This document shows, piece by piece, positions 1-6,716 of a stretch of 34,502 nt of DNA. The notes beneath the pieces were generated by a model. It was not told the origin of the DNA, searched no databases, and saw only the letters and a list, made by a program, of their open reading frames with translations. Position 1 is the first letter of the stretch. Every line of letters begins with the position of its first letter. Source of the DNA: a virus; the IMG/VR virus record IMGVR_UViG_3300009161_000134, positions 1 to 34,502 of that record; one strand, given 5' to 3'. The position numbers and the translations under genes were made by a program.

Positions 1-225
1 TCATTCCGTAACTCCGAAATGTTCTTTAATCAATTGTGCAGTTTCCCAAAGTGGGTCGGCTTCGTGATAACTGTACTCGTGTCTATTAACAATACCCAAA
101 CATTCCTGCACAATCAACTCGGCGAACTTAGTCTCCCACTCAATATTATATGAGTCCTCACCCAAGTAGCGTTGGTCACACCAGGCATCGGTCTCTTGGG
201 CAATCTTGCAAATTCGTTTGTTCAT
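1..225 (-). CDS. Small phage protein, FAELI-EC paralog family (copy 1)
   Basis: A 74-residue protein of unknown function. It shares with four neighbours an N-terminal MN/MK-R-I start, a central FAELIVQEC block (here about residues 35-43) and a C-terminal HFGVxE ending. The start at 225 is supported by a 4-nt ATGA overlap with the stop of the upstream small ORF. Its own stop (1-3) overlaps a further ATG at 2-4, so the operon continues outside the window. GGAG inside the codons for the terminal FGV-E segment would serve as the ribosome binding site for that next gene. Confidence 0.85.
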   Translation of the reverse strand: MNKRICKIAQETDAWCDQRYLGEDSYNIEWETKFAELIVQECLGIVNRHEYSYHEADPLWETAQLIKEHFGVTE

Positions 226-371
226 TCGTCATACCCCTTACCAAAGCCCATGTAAATTGCAAAACACGCAACTAGGATAGTAATTGATACGTTGTGAGGG
301 AACCGATCAATTATTACTGCAAGACCAAATCCACTAAACCTACTAATACTAAACTTAGATCCGCTGCCCAT
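222..371 (-). CDS. Small putative membrane protein, 49 aa
   Basis: A 49-codon ORF with a Gly/Ser-rich start and one hydrophobic stretch (about residues 29-44) that could be a membrane segment. The ATG at 371 overlaps the TAA stop of the upstream zinc-ribbon gene (TAATG). Its TGA stop overlaps the ATG of the next gene (ATGA). No function is recognised. The precise stop/start coupling at both ends, matching the rest of this operon, is the main evidence that it is a gene. Confidence 0.6.
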   Translation of the reverse strand: MGSGSKFSISRFSGFGLAVIIDRFPHNVSITILVACFAIYMGFGKGYDE

Positions 372-550
372 TATTCTTCATCCTCAAAGTAACTATCAAA
401 GCAATTCTCGCAAGTGCCGGATATACCAATCTCACGATGCCCTTCTGGAGTAAAGATGTTTATACCAAACTTGAAGGGCTGCCTACAGTCAATACATTTA
501 GCATCTTCCTGGTTGACATACTGCCTGCCTACTAATTTTTGTTCAATCAT
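371..550 (-). CDS. Small zinc-ribbon-like protein, 59 aa
   Basis: A 59-residue protein with two CxxC pairs, CIDC near residue 19 and CENC near residue 47, spaced as in zinc ribbons, and an acidic C-terminus. Its function is unknown; such small metal-binding proteins are common in phage early regions. The start overlaps the preceding stop by ATGA (547-550), and its TAA overlaps the next ATG. It sits in the middle of the twelve-gene coupled operon. Confidence 0.75.
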   Translation of the reverse strand: MIEQKLVGRQYVNQEDAKCIDCRQPFKFGINIFTPEGHREIGISGTCENCFDSYFEDEE

Positions 551-792
551 TCTTGATCTACCAAAAGATTTAATTTTTCTACCATTTGAACAGATATAGT
601 TCTAAAGCCCATTATGCGTTCACGGTGACTTAGAATTTCTTCCGTCTCGTTCAGGATGTCACCGGCAATATGCCAAGCACCACGACTAATGTAATCAATC
701 TCTTTACGCCCGGCCTTGACGCCAAGACATATAGCCTGGGCTAGCAAGTCTTTCAATGAAATCTTATCGTCAATCATACGATCTTCAATCAT
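547..792 (-). CDS. Hypothetical phage protein, 81 aa
   Basis: An 81-residue acidic, probably helical protein with no recognised domain. It lacks the FAELI-EC block of its neighbours. The start at 792 is chosen because ATG 792-790 overlaps the upstream stop 789-791 (ATGA), with GGAG 7 nt upstream inside the preceding gene. A second Met six codons in is an alternative start. Confidence 0.75.
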   Translation of the reverse strand: MIEDRMIDDKISLKDLLAQAICLGVKAGRKEIDYISRGAWHIAGDILNETEEILSHRERIMGFRTISVQMVEKLNLLVDQE

Positions 793-1037
793 TCTTCAAC
801 TCCGAAATGTTTTGCGATCAACTCTTTTGCTTTGTTTAACCCAGAGTTATAACCATACTCCCAGTCCTCACACGAATCTTGATAAGCAGCAGTTTCAATA
901 TCTTTGACACATTCCTGAACAATGAGTTGAACAAACATCTGGATGTTGGTGTAGTCCGCGGTACATTCTTCACGGCCTCGTTGATCAATAGAGATGTCAA
1001 AGCACTTTTGCATAATTGCCGTGATTCGTTCGTTCAT
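789..1037 (-). CDS. FAELI-EC paralog family (copy 2)
   Basis: An 82-residue relative of the 1-225 gene. It begins MNERI, has the central block in diverged form (FVQLIVQEC, about residues 35-43), then an aromatic/acidic stretch and a KHFGVEE end. Function unknown. ATGA overlaps link it to both neighbours, and the codons for GVEE carry the GGAG that should serve the next start. Confidence 0.85.
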   Translation of the reverse strand: MNERITAIMQKCFDISIDQRGREECTADYTNIQMFVQLIVQECVKDIETAAYQDSCEDWEYGYNSGLNKAKELIAKHFGVEE

Positions 1038-1237
1038 TCTTCAACTCCGTACTCGGCCTTAACGTCGTCCAGTGCCTTGCGAACCTGATCCCTGACTGAG
1101 AGGTACTTAGCAGGATGAATAGGGTTATAATGCCAATCCTGCCCGCCCCAGATCCTACTGCCTTCAAGAAGGTGTAGCACATTGGCCAAGACCTGAAAGC
1201 GGGGATCAGCCCACATCAGTTTAATTTCTTCTTTCAT
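1034..1237 (-). CDS. Hypothetical phage protein, 67 aa, ends YGVEE
   Basis: A 67-residue protein with a Trp/His-rich centre. It has no FAELI block but does have the family C-terminus YGVEE. Either it is a very diverged paralog or it shares only the C-terminal coupling cassette, in which GGAG in the GVE codons precedes the next ATG. ATGA overlaps are present at both ends. Function unknown. Confidence 0.8.
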   Translation of the reverse strand: MKEEIKLMWADPRFQVLANVLHLLEGSRIWGGQDWHYNPIHPAKYLSVRDQVRKALDDVKAEYGVEE

Positions 1238-1392
1238 AATGTCTTGCCACCCTTGAGTTTACATTCGCCAACGGCCTTACCAGCACAGCGACTATACTTT
1301 ATGCACCAGTTATTGTATGTCTTGCCTAAATTTGATCCAGGCGGATGTCCTGCGTTATGATGCGACTTGCAGCCTTTACAGTGTTTGTTCAT
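1234..1392 (-). CDS. Small Cys/His-rich protein, 52 aa
   Basis: A 52-codon ORF with an N-terminal HCKGCKSHH segment and further cysteines around residues 32, 38 and 46, suggesting a small zinc-binding fold. It is basic and rich in Gly and Lys. ATGA overlaps at both ends (1389-1392 and 1234-1237) fit it exactly between two accepted genes, which is the main support for calling it. Confidence 0.7.
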   Translation of the reverse strand: MNKHCKGCKSHHNAGHPPGSNLGKTYNNWCIKYSRCAGKAVGECKLKGGKTL

Positions 1393-1640
1393 TCGTCAAC
1401 TCCGAACGTTTCCTTGATGTCGTTCCTAATATCTTTCAGCGCATCGTATGTCCATTCAGCTGCCATCTCACCTGCGGCACTGTTCCCGTAAGGTATACGA
1501 TAGGTTTCAATCTTGTCGAGGCATTCCTGAATAATCAACTCGGAGAATCTTGCTAGAAAAGAATTAAACTGTTCGGTCGTGTTCCATCGTTCCTGACCTA
1601 GGCCAACTTGTTCAGCCAGTTGTTTAATGTGGTTGTTCAT
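1389..1640 (-). CDS. FAELI-EC paralog family (copy 3)
   Basis: An 83-residue member of the local paralog family. It has an N-terminal helix (MNNHIKQLAEQ), a Phe-rich stretch, FSELIIQEC at about residues 32-40 and TFGVDE at the end. Function unknown. It is coupled by ATGA to both neighbours, and its C-terminal codons contain the GGAG for the next start. Confidence 0.85.
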   Translation of the reverse strand: MNNHIKQLAEQVGLGQERWNTTEQFNSFLARFSELIIQECLDKIETYRIPYGNSAAGEMAAEWTYDALKDIRNDIKETFGVDE

Positions 1641-1870
1641 TCTTCAACTCCGAACGTTTCCTTGATATCATTCACCAGTTCAACTGCCCACACAGGGGCC
1701 GCATATTGTTCAGCTTCATTCTCAATCTTGCTGATACATTCGCGAACGATTAGTTCGGCGAACTTGGCGTGATACAATTCCCCCCACACTTTGATATCGT
1801 GAGTGTCTGGATGTACGATAGTAGCATGTAGCCTAGCCTGTTCAGCATATTCCATAATTCTTTCTTTCAT
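1637..1870 (-). CDS. FAELI-EC paralog family (copy 4)
   Basis: A 77-residue member of the family, with KFAELIVREC in the centre and TFGVEE at the end. An in-frame GTG six codons upstream (1888) would extend it. The ATG at 1870 is preferred because it overlaps the upstream stop as ATGA, exactly like the other junctions of this operon. It is closest to copy 3 in its C-terminal third, which suggests a recent tandem duplication. Confidence 0.85.
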   Translation of the reverse strand: MKERIMEYAEQARLHATIVHPDTHDIKVWGELYHAKFAELIVRECISKIENEAEQYAAPVWAVELVNDIKETFGVEE

Positions 1871-2130
1871 ACCGTCCTCGCTCTCCACAGTAATTCGGTA
1901 GCCCGACCGCGTCCAACTAGTTCAGCATGAGCCTGCACTTCTGCAGTGTTCTTCTTGGTCAACTTGACATACATAAAGATATCAGTGCGACACCGTTCTG
2001 CCATCATGTCAGGAAACTCGTCCCACTTAAAGTTAGCGCCGCAATTGGCCGGGTTAGTGAACATGGCAAAATCCCCGGCCACTATAGCAGTGCAGATGCT
2101 GTTGATAAACAGTTGTTGATTTTGAGTCAC
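1867..2130 (-). CDS. Hypothetical phage protein, 87 aa
   Basis: An 87-residue protein without a recognised domain. It contains an N-terminal helix, an NPANC segment and a Trp-Arg-rich C-terminus. It is flanked by FAELI-EC family members and coupled to both by ATGA overlaps. Function unknown. Confidence 0.75.
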   Translation of the reverse strand: MTQNQQLFINSICTAIVAGDFAMFTNPANCGANFKWDEFPDMMAERCRTDIFMYVKLTKKNTAEVQAHAELVGRGRATELLWRARTV

Positions 2131-2324
2131 GGCCTGAGTCCAAAGTTATCAAGGATCAAATATCGAACGTTGCCGCCATAGTACGCACCAACCTCGGCGC
2201 ACTCGCGTATGAGCAGTTCGGCAAACTTTTCTTTGTTAAACACTCCGGGTCCAACAGCACCTTCCGGCGCATTGGGATCTATTTCTGTGGCCTGTTCAGC
2301 CAGGATCTCAATCCGTGTTTTCAT
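2127..2324 (-). CDS. FAELI-EC paralog family (copy 5)
   Basis: A 65-residue diverged family member (MKTRIEILAEQ start, KFAELLIREC block, NFGLRP end). The open frame extends 11 codons further to an upstream Met. The start at 2324 is preferred because MK-R-I is where the paralogs begin and because it lies one base after the upstream stop (TGACATG). The C-terminus lacks the GVEE/GGAG cassette seen in the other copies. Confidence 0.8.
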   Translation of the reverse strand: MKTRIEILAEQATEIDPNAPEGAVGPGVFNKEKFAELLIRECAEVGAYYGGNVRYLILDNFGLRP

Positions 2325-2325
2325 G

Positions 2326-2673
2326 TCAGCTGCTCCAGTATGCTTCGCTAGACACACTGCAAGCGAACGGGGTGTTGATGTCTTCTTCTACCAGCGCACC
2401 GGTCATCAAGTTATGCACAGTCCGAGTCTGGTTGCCGTAAAGCTTTTGGTAATCAGCTTCGTGTGCCAGGCTGTACGGAGCCGCCCCATACGAGGCCGGC
2501 CGTACATTACAGCAGCGACCATGCTGGCTCTCAACTACACCGTACCACACTTTGCACACCATTTCCCAACCTGCGTTCTTGTTGGAAACTGTCATGCCGC
2601 GCCGAGCGCCGCTCAGTGTAGGATAGCTCTTGATGCGCTGGCCGGTAGTGCGATGAAAAAGAATATAAGCCAT
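2326..2673 (-). CDS. Hypothetical protein, 115 aa, first gene of the small-gene operon
   Basis: A 115-residue basic protein with a CC pair near residue 55 and several Trp/Tyr; no known domain recognised. It is the first gene behind the consensus promoter at 2703-2731. The leader contains the repeated box ending in CGGAGC before the ATG, which is shared with three other genes in the window. Confidence 0.8.
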   Translation of the reverse strand: MAYILFHRTTGQRIKSYPTLSGARRGMTVSNKNAGWEMVCKVWYGVVESQHGRCCNVRPASYGAAPYSLAHEADYQKLYGNQTRTVHNLMTGALVEEDINTPFACSVSSEAYWSS

Positions 2674-2702
2674 TTCGTGCTCCGTTTTGCTACAGTAAAT
2701 AC

Positions 2703-2731
2703 ATTATAGCACAACAGGAATTAATGGTCAA
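2703..2731 (-). promoter_or_regulatory. Sigma70-type promoter of the small-gene operon
   Basis: Reading the minus strand: TTGACC, a 17 bp spacer, TATAAT. The -35 hexamer contains the TGA stop codon of the upstream phosphatase-like gene (2728-2730). Downstream lies a conserved ~30 nt leader (TACTGTAGCAAAACGGAGC) also found before the genes starting at 21968, 22684 and 23059. Confidence 0.85.
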
Positions 2732-3192
2732 CCGCTGAACCGGACGCCGTTTATGGTGCAGGGCTCGTGTTTGTCGTAGGGCCAGCCCAGGGCGGCCAGC
2801 ATGCGGTGCTTGACCAACAGGTTAGGGCTGCGAAAAGCTTCGGCATCATCAAAGCCCAGCATGACACCAACCTCGGCCACTGCGCCACTCCTGCACACAC
2901 CTGCGTGGCAGTGCACTATCACATGCATTCGATTGGCCAAGGCACTCTGTAACAGTTGCACCAGCTGGGCTGCCTGAGCCCAGCTGCAACGCATTTCTTC
3001 ATCCGGCACCGGATCTGTTTCCTCTACATCAAGGAACTGGAACTGATGCGTTTCTTTAAACTTGAACATGGGCAACGGATCAGGGAAGTCACCAGGTGGG
3101 TCCATGATCTGAATCAACATGGCGTTGACTCCGGGCTCGATGTGGCGACCCAGGTTGATGTCTTCTAGCGAGATGTTCTGAATCCAGGGCAT
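2728..3192 (-). CDS. Dual-specificity/protein-tyrosine-phosphatase-like protein
   Basis: A 154-residue cysteine phosphatase-like protein. The P-loop signature HCHAGVCRS lies at residues 94-102, with nucleophile Cys95 and Arg101 in CX5R spacing. Asp residues near 55-60 could supply the general acid. The N-terminal half (IEPGVNAMLIQIMDPP) matches the usual layout of small phage/bacterial DSPs. Known members dephosphorylate proteins or small phospho-ligands; the substrate here is unknown. The ATG lies only 9 nt after a -10 box, so the mRNA may be almost leaderless. Its stop is embedded in the next promoter. Confidence 0.85.
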   Translation of the reverse strand: MPWIQNISLEDINLGRHIEPGVNAMLIQIMDPPGDFPDPLPMFKFKETHQFQFLDVEETDPVPDEEMRCSWAQAAQLVQLLQSALANRMHVIVHCHAGVCRSGAVAEVGVMLGFDDAEAFRSPNLLVKHRMLAALGWPYDKHEPCTINGVRFSG

Positions 3193-3201
3193 ATGTTACA
3201 C

Positions 3202-3230
3202 AGTATAGCACAACAGGAATTAATGGTCAA
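3202..3230 (-). promoter_or_regulatory. Sigma70-type promoter of the phosphatase-like gene
   Basis: TTGACC, 17 bp spacer, TATACT on the minus strand. The spacer is identical to that of the 2703 promoter. Only 9 nt separate the -10 box from the ATG at 3192, leaving no room for a ribosome binding site. Confidence 0.85.
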
Positions 3231-3234
3231 GCAG

Positions 3235-3585
3235 TCAGATCAAATGCAATAATACCCAAATTGGAACACCACCCAGGGCTGTGGCTGCAAAGTCCAGGAA
3301 CTCAACACCGTGCGGAGGCAACTGTCCCACACGGACAGCAGCACGATTAGATAACCAATCTGATAACTCCTTGGCCGCTCCCACCACTGCTGGCAGCATC
3401 ATGGATACAATTGGTGCCAGTGCCGGCGCACCTGCCAAGTAACAGACCAAGACTGAAACTGCGCTGATTAAGAAGCCGGCAACAAAATGCCCTACTTTGT
3501 CGGCACCAACTAGATTTTTAAGCTTAGCCGGTACCATAGATACCACACAGTTGATCAAATAGGTAATACTAGATTTCAAAAACAT
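3235..3585 (-). CDS. DKxxHF-type small membrane protein (YfiM/VanZ-like arrangement)
   Basis: A 116-residue integral membrane protein with hydrophobic segments at about 8-20, 33-52, 55-71 and 98-115. DKVGHF is at residues 29-34, followed by KE (72-73) with Asp76, and E95/D98 before a final helix. The conserved D-K-H, K-E-D and D pattern resembles YfiM/VanZ-like membrane proteins. Function unknown; a role in lysis or the envelope is only a guess. A TAAATA motif at 3608-3613 and an AAGGATG ribosome site precede the start. Confidence 0.65.
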   Translation of the reverse strand: MFLKSSITYLINCVVSMVPAKLKNLVGADKVGHFVAGFLISAVSVLVCYLAGAPALAPIVSMMLPAVVGAAKELSDWLSNRAAVRVGQLPPHGVEFLDFAATALGGVPIWVLLHLI

Positions 3586-3610
3586 AGATATACATCCTTA
3601 ATATCTTTAT

Positions 3611-4666
3611 TTACAAGAATTGTTTTAGATCAACTCGATCATAGGGTCGATCATGAAACCAAAGTTGATTGGCATGTACCAGGCCGAGATTATCTTTCCA
3701 CAACTGTCGCCAATGGTCAATATCAAATGCCATCAATCGGTCAATCTCGGCAGCATACGCCTGAAATCTAGCATCGTTGTCTGCGATGCTATCGTAACTG
3801 TAGTCGATGAAATCAGGAAATTTAATCCCACTCATGTTTAAATATTTGATAAACCCTGTGCAACTGAACGGTAGAATAAAATGTCCCTTGATCAAAGGAT
3901 CATACGTTTTTTCAGTAACCGCAATTGAACTGCCAAATTCAACTGTTTCTCCGTACAGGCTGATAAAAGTGTTTTTATAATATCCTGAGTGTGGCGGATC
4001 GTAAAAGAATCCCGAGTGAATGGTAGGCCTTGTTTCTTGATCAAGGTCGTCTACCGTGTGCTCGGGAAAATCTCGATTACTGTACAAATACCTGGTTGAA
4101 TCATCATCATGATTGCCTAAATATCCCAAGTGTTCGTATGATTTAAGATGATCAACCAAACAACTTCTGTATTTCCGAGTGCGCCATCCCTTGTAAGTTT
4201 TGTTTGGTGCAACAAATATTTTTTTCTTCTCTTCACCGTCGGTCAGCAAGGCATTTACATATGATAAGTTACTGTCATGATACCAAATTTTAACCATTGG
4301 TGTGAATGGATATTGACTATAATACGCCTTGGTTCGATTAAACAAAAAATCATTAAACACAATATTCGGAGCATCAAACTGTGGATCATATGCATTGGTT
4401 ATAATACCGCAGTCTAGATCTTTGGTTTTTGCTGCAAGATACTGGCGTTGATTTTCAAAATTGTGCCAAACATCAAACTTGAGAATACGGCTATAGGTTG
4501 CTGCACATTTTAACGGCCGGTCCAGGCAAAAGTCGGCATGTGCAGAGTCACCGGGACTGATAATTTTATAGTTGGTTCGATTTATATCAAACCAAGTTTG
4601 CCAGGAGATTCCATGATGTCTTAGATTTTTAAAAGCTAATAGTAAGTACTGATGTTGGTCATTCAT
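3611..4666 (-). CDS. TEK-motif glycosyltransferase-like protein (paralog 1)
   Basis: A 351-residue protein. Its C-terminal third holds VTEKT at about 250-254, then a hydrophobic strand (FILPFSCTGFIKYL), GIKFPDF and a Tyr-Asp pair. This layout (TEKT...P...G...L..G...F.D....YD) recurs in three other proteins in this window. It recalls the acceptor-side motif of GT10-type fucosyltransferases (VTEK plus a later Pro/Gly strand), so a sugar transferase is plausible but not shown. The neighbour at 4680-5720 is a diverged paralog. Confidence 0.6.
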   Translation of the reverse strand: MNDQHQYLLLAFKNLRHHGISWQTWFDINRTNYKIISPGDSAHADFCLDRPLKCAATYSRILKFDVWHNFENQRQYLAAKTKDLDCGIITNAYDPQFDAPNIVFNDFLFNRTKAYYSQYPFTPMVKIWYHDSNLSYVNALLTDGEEKKKIFVAPNKTYKGWRTRKYRSCLVDHLKSYEHLGYLGNHDDDSTRYLYSNRDFPEHTVDDLDQETRPTIHSGFFYDPPHSGYYKNTFISLYGETVEFGSSIAVTEKTYDPLIKGHFILPFSCTGFIKYLNMSGIKFPDFIDYSYDSIADNDARFQAYAAEIDRLMAFDIDHWRQLWKDNLGLVHANQLWFHDRPYDRVDLKQFL

Positions 4667-4679
4667 GTGTGTTAATTAT

Positions 4680-5720
4680 CTATCTTTGTAAGTCGTGTTT
4701 CCACTGATCAGTTTCTGATTCGATAAAATTACAAGCAGTATTGACAATTGAATTTTCAAACCCACCACTGGAGATCCTGTGGTGATTATATTTGATTTCT
4801 CTGATATGATCAAAGTAAAACTGTTTGATATAATCTCGACCCTGTAGTACAATATCAATAATGGCTGATATTTTTTCTTCTGTGTTCCACTGATCGTATG
4901 CTGCAGGCACCAAGTCGTCAAAAGTTTCAAGCCCATGACTTTTTAAAAATTTCATGTGTCCAGGCGCTGCTAGATAAATTGGCACTTGTGCAGATAACGC
5001 CGGCTTGAATGTTTTCTCAGTCACACCCGGGGATGGATAGCGAAAATCAACTCCGCGGAATTCAGTTTCTGTTTCAGTTACAATGAACGAAAATGCTTGA
5101 TCGTATGCATCGTGCCCATTAAATTCGTGATTTTTAGCAAAGTCTGACTGTGGTTCTTTCCATTGACGTGGTAAACTGGTTAGAAATTTATCCATATCGG
5201 GCAACTGTTTTAGTAGAAATTCCACATGCCCCCAAATATAAGTCCCGTTGATTTTTGGTATCAAATTTTGACTGTATATAACATGATCCAGCAGATTGTG
5301 TTTCCAAAGCTGATATCCTAATAGTAATCGATGTAATTTTTGTCGATTGTTTAAGCAAGCAAACCCATGTGATATGTTGGGAGATTTAATCGGGCACTGC
5401 TGGTCAACATTAGTTGGATAACTAAACGGGACAGGAAATTCCCATACATTGGCAGCAGTCTGCTGATAGTGGTATCCTATGTGTTGGATCAAAAATTTAG
5501 TATTAGGCCTGCTAGAAAAAAAATCTAGCAAGGCACTGTTATTGCCATACCGCCACACATCTCCGTTGTTTAACACAACAATATCATGGCTGTCAATTTT
5601 GACCAGTCGTTCTATAATTTGGTCTGGGGTAGCACTGCTAACAGACACAATTTTTTTATGTTGACTGGGAATCTGATCAACAATACGATTAAGAGCCAGC
5701 TGTGGAGTTGCAAGTTGCAT
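4680..5720 (-). CDS. TEK-motif glycosyltransferase-like protein (paralog 2)
   Basis: A 346-residue protein with VTEKT at about 233-237, VPIYLAAPG following, then the G-LETFDDLV and AYD elements of the family. The open frame runs upstream into the tRNA-Pro gene. The ATG at 5720 is chosen because it lies just outside the tRNA (3' end 5735). Likely function as for the adjacent paralog: nucleotide-sugar transfer by analogy with GT10. The N-terminal 200 residues are not recognised. Confidence 0.6.
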   Translation of the reverse strand: MQLATPQLALNRIVDQIPSQHKKIVSVSSATPDQIIERLVKIDSHDIVVLNNGDVWRYGNNSALLDFFSSRPNTKFLIQHIGYHYQQTAANVWEFPVPFSYPTNVDQQCPIKSPNISHGFACLNNRQKLHRLLLGYQLWKHNLLDHVIYSQNLIPKINGTYIWGHVEFLLKQLPDMDKFLTSLPRQWKEPQSDFAKNHEFNGHDAYDQAFSFIVTETETEFRGVDFRYPSPGVTEKTFKPALSAQVPIYLAAPGHMKFLKSHGLETFDDLVPAAYDQWNTEEKISAIIDIVLQGRDYIKQFYFDHIREIKYNHHRISSGGFENSIVNTACNFIESETDQWKHDLQR

Positions 5721-5734
5721 ACAATTATAAGTTG

Positions 5735-5808
5735 TGGTCTCGGTAGCAGGAATCGAACCTACGCTCCAACGTCCCAAACGTCGAGTGATACCATTTCACC
5801 ATACCGAG
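5735..5808 (-). tRNA. tRNA-Pro(TGG)
   Basis: Acceptor CTCGGTA/TACCGAG pairs fully, with discriminator A and encoded CCA. The anticodon stem CGACG/CGTTG encloses loop TTTGGGA (anticodon TGG). The T-loop is canonical TTCGATT. Last tRNA of the P1 unit. Confidence 0.95.
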
Positions 5809-5814
5809 ATAATG

Positions 5815-5889
5815 TGGTGCCCCTTGTCTGAATCGAACAGACGCTCTATCGCTTACAAGGCGATTGCAGTACCACTATGCTAAAAGGGC
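5815..5889 (-). tRNA. tRNA-Thr(TGT)
   Basis: Acceptor GCCCTTT/AAGGGGC with one G-T pair, discriminator A, encoded CCA. Anticodon stem ATCGC/GCGAT, loop CTTGTAA (TGT). Only 6 nt separate it from tRNA-Pro. Confidence 0.95.
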
Positions 5890-5913
5890 TTAGATGTTTA
5901 TTTACTTGAGTCA

Positions 5914-5988
5914 TGGTGCCGCCAACAGGAATCGAACCTATATCTAACGCTTAGGACGCGCCTGTTCTATCCATTGAACTATGGAGGC
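5914..5988 (-). tRNA. tRNA-Arg(CCT)
   Basis: Acceptor GCCTCCA/TGGCGGC, discriminator A, encoded CCA. Anticodon loop GTCCTAA gives CCT (reads AGG). Canonical T-loop TTCGATT. Confidence 0.93.
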
Positions 5989-6028
5989 AAATAAGGATAG
6001 GCTTTTCACCTAATGGATGCATGATGTT

Positions 6029-6063
6029 ACGACCGAGTATTGGGTCGTTTGCGGTGCGACCGC
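6029..6063 (-). other. Paired hairpins in the tRNA-Tyr to tRNA-Arg spacer
   Basis: Two short perfect hairpins: GCGGT/ACCGC (6051-6063) and ACGACC/GGTCGT (6029-6048). No U-tract follows on the minus strand, so they look like spacer structures or processing sites rather than a terminator. Confidence 0.5.
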
Positions 6064-6070
6064 AAAATTT

Positions 6071-6155
6071 TGGTGGACAGGGTAGGATTCGAACCTACGT
6101 AGCCAGAGGCGGGAGATTTACAGTCTCCTGGTTTTAACCACTCACCCACCTGTCC
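6071..6155 (-). tRNA. tRNA-Tyr(GTA)
   Basis: Class II tRNA with a long variable arm, acceptor GGACAGG/CCTGTCC, discriminator A and encoded CCA. Anticodon stem GGAGA/TCTCC, loop CTGTAAA (GTA). Confidence 0.95.
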
Positions 6156-6165
6156 ATTGTACATA

Positions 6166-6269
6166 CCATATAGAAGTACACTAGTGAAATCGCACTACCT
6201 CAGTTTCACGCTGAGTTACCAGTAGTTACGGAAGCATTGTCCTCCTGCGAATAATGTACTTCTATATGG
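6166..6269 (-). ncRNA. Long-stem hairpin element 1 in tRNA cluster
   Basis: About 104 nt closed by a perfect 14-bp inverted repeat (CCATATAGAAGTAC and its complement, 6166-6179 and 6256-6269). It encloses an inner nested hairpin (ACTAC...CTCAG/CTGAG...GTAGT). It follows the CCA-like end of the tRNA-like RNA at 6267-6344. It belongs to a family of five elements whose closing stems share a common pattern. Confidence 0.6.
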
Positions 6270-6344
6270 AATCCATTGTGAGCAGGGTTCGAACCTGCAT
6301 AACGCCCGAGAGCTTATCTTAACCAATTAGATGATCACGGATTC
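6267..6344 (-). pseudogene. Degenerate tRNA-like gene, identity unclear
   Basis: A canonical T-arm (GCAGG TTCGAAC CCTGC) and a D-arm containing TTGG are present. Only four pairs of a normal acceptor form (GTGA/TCAC), with GAATCC/GGATTC pairing further out past a 3-nt AAT bulge. The segment between D- and T-arms is about 17 nt, roughly 4 short, and no proper anticodon stem forms. This is either a decayed tRNA or a tRNA-like RNA of other function. Confidence 0.5.
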
Positions 6345-6390
6345 ATCGGGTCATGACTCCCAATTCTGGGGAAGGGTAATTAGTCCTTCT

Positions 6391-6479
6391 TACCATATTG
6401 AAACACACTATAATTCTCAGTTTAACGGCACAGAGTTAACTTGGCATGAGAAACAGATATAATGTGCTTCAATATGGTA
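6391..6479 (-). ncRNA. Long-stem hairpin element 2 in tRNA cluster
   Basis: About 89 nt closed by a 16-nt inverted repeat (6391-6406 with 6464-6479) containing one G-T pair (GAAGCAC/GTGTTTC). An inner GTTAA repeat and a CTCA/TGAG pair lie inside. Its closing stem resembles elements 1, 3, 4 and 5 with compensating changes. Confidence 0.6.
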
Positions 6480-6547
6480 GCCAGTGTTGCTGGCTTGGGA
6501 ATCCCGGTCCTCGCTGGAATGGTTACCAACCTACATACCACCCTCCA
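6480..6547 (-). other. Unassigned structured spacer between hairpin elements
   Basis: A tRNA-sized stretch between elements 2 and 3, containing a D-arm-like GGTTGGTAACC and a hairpin AGCCA/TGGCT directly followed by ACCA. No acceptor stem pairs and no anticodon arm could be assigned, so it is not called a tRNA. Confidence 0.3.
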
Positions 6548-6636
6548 TACCATAGAAAAACACACTCGGGGATGTGCTGAAAGTACCCCTTGATGATCCT
6601 AAATCTTTATGTTTTAGAATGTGTTTGTCTATGGTA
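6548..6636 (-). ncRNA. Long-stem hairpin element 3 in tRNA cluster
   Basis: About 89 nt closed by a 17-nt inverted repeat with one mismatch (6548-6564 with 6620-6636). The CCA end of tRNA-Lys (6632-6634) lies inside the stem, so folding of the precursor would hide that end until it is processed. Confidence 0.6.
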
Positions 6637-6705
6637 GGTCTGGAAGGTAACGCTCCTTCTTAGTCGGATTAAAAGTCCGATACTTTACTTTTAAGTTACA
6701 AACCC
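6632..6705 (-). tRNA. tRNA-Lys(TTT), atypical elbow
   Basis: All four stems form: acceptor GGGTTTG/CAGACCT (two G-T pairs), D-stem ACTT/AAGT, anticodon stem TCGGA/TCCGA with loop CTTTTAA (TTT), T-stem GAAGG/CCTTC. Encoded CCA. The D-loop AAAAGTA lacks the G18G19 pair, and the T-loop AGCGTTA lacks T54-T55-C56 and A58. Possible readings are a functional but structurally unusual tRNA, or one used for something other than elongation. Confidence 0.75.
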
Positions 6706-6716
6706 AGTGTGTAAGA

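Noticed and set aside
414-2709. Several plus-strand open frames of 60-166 codons across the small-gene operon
   Set aside because: They are antisense shadows of the tightly coupled minus-strand genes, without ribosome sites or recognisable composition.
5721-5777. N-terminal extension of the 4680-5720 protein from a Met at 5777
   Set aside because: Those 19 codons are the tRNA-Pro gene read as protein.
6480-6547. A tRNA between hairpin elements 2 and 3
   Set aside because: A D-arm-like stretch and an ACCA end are present, but no acceptor or anticodon stem pairs.
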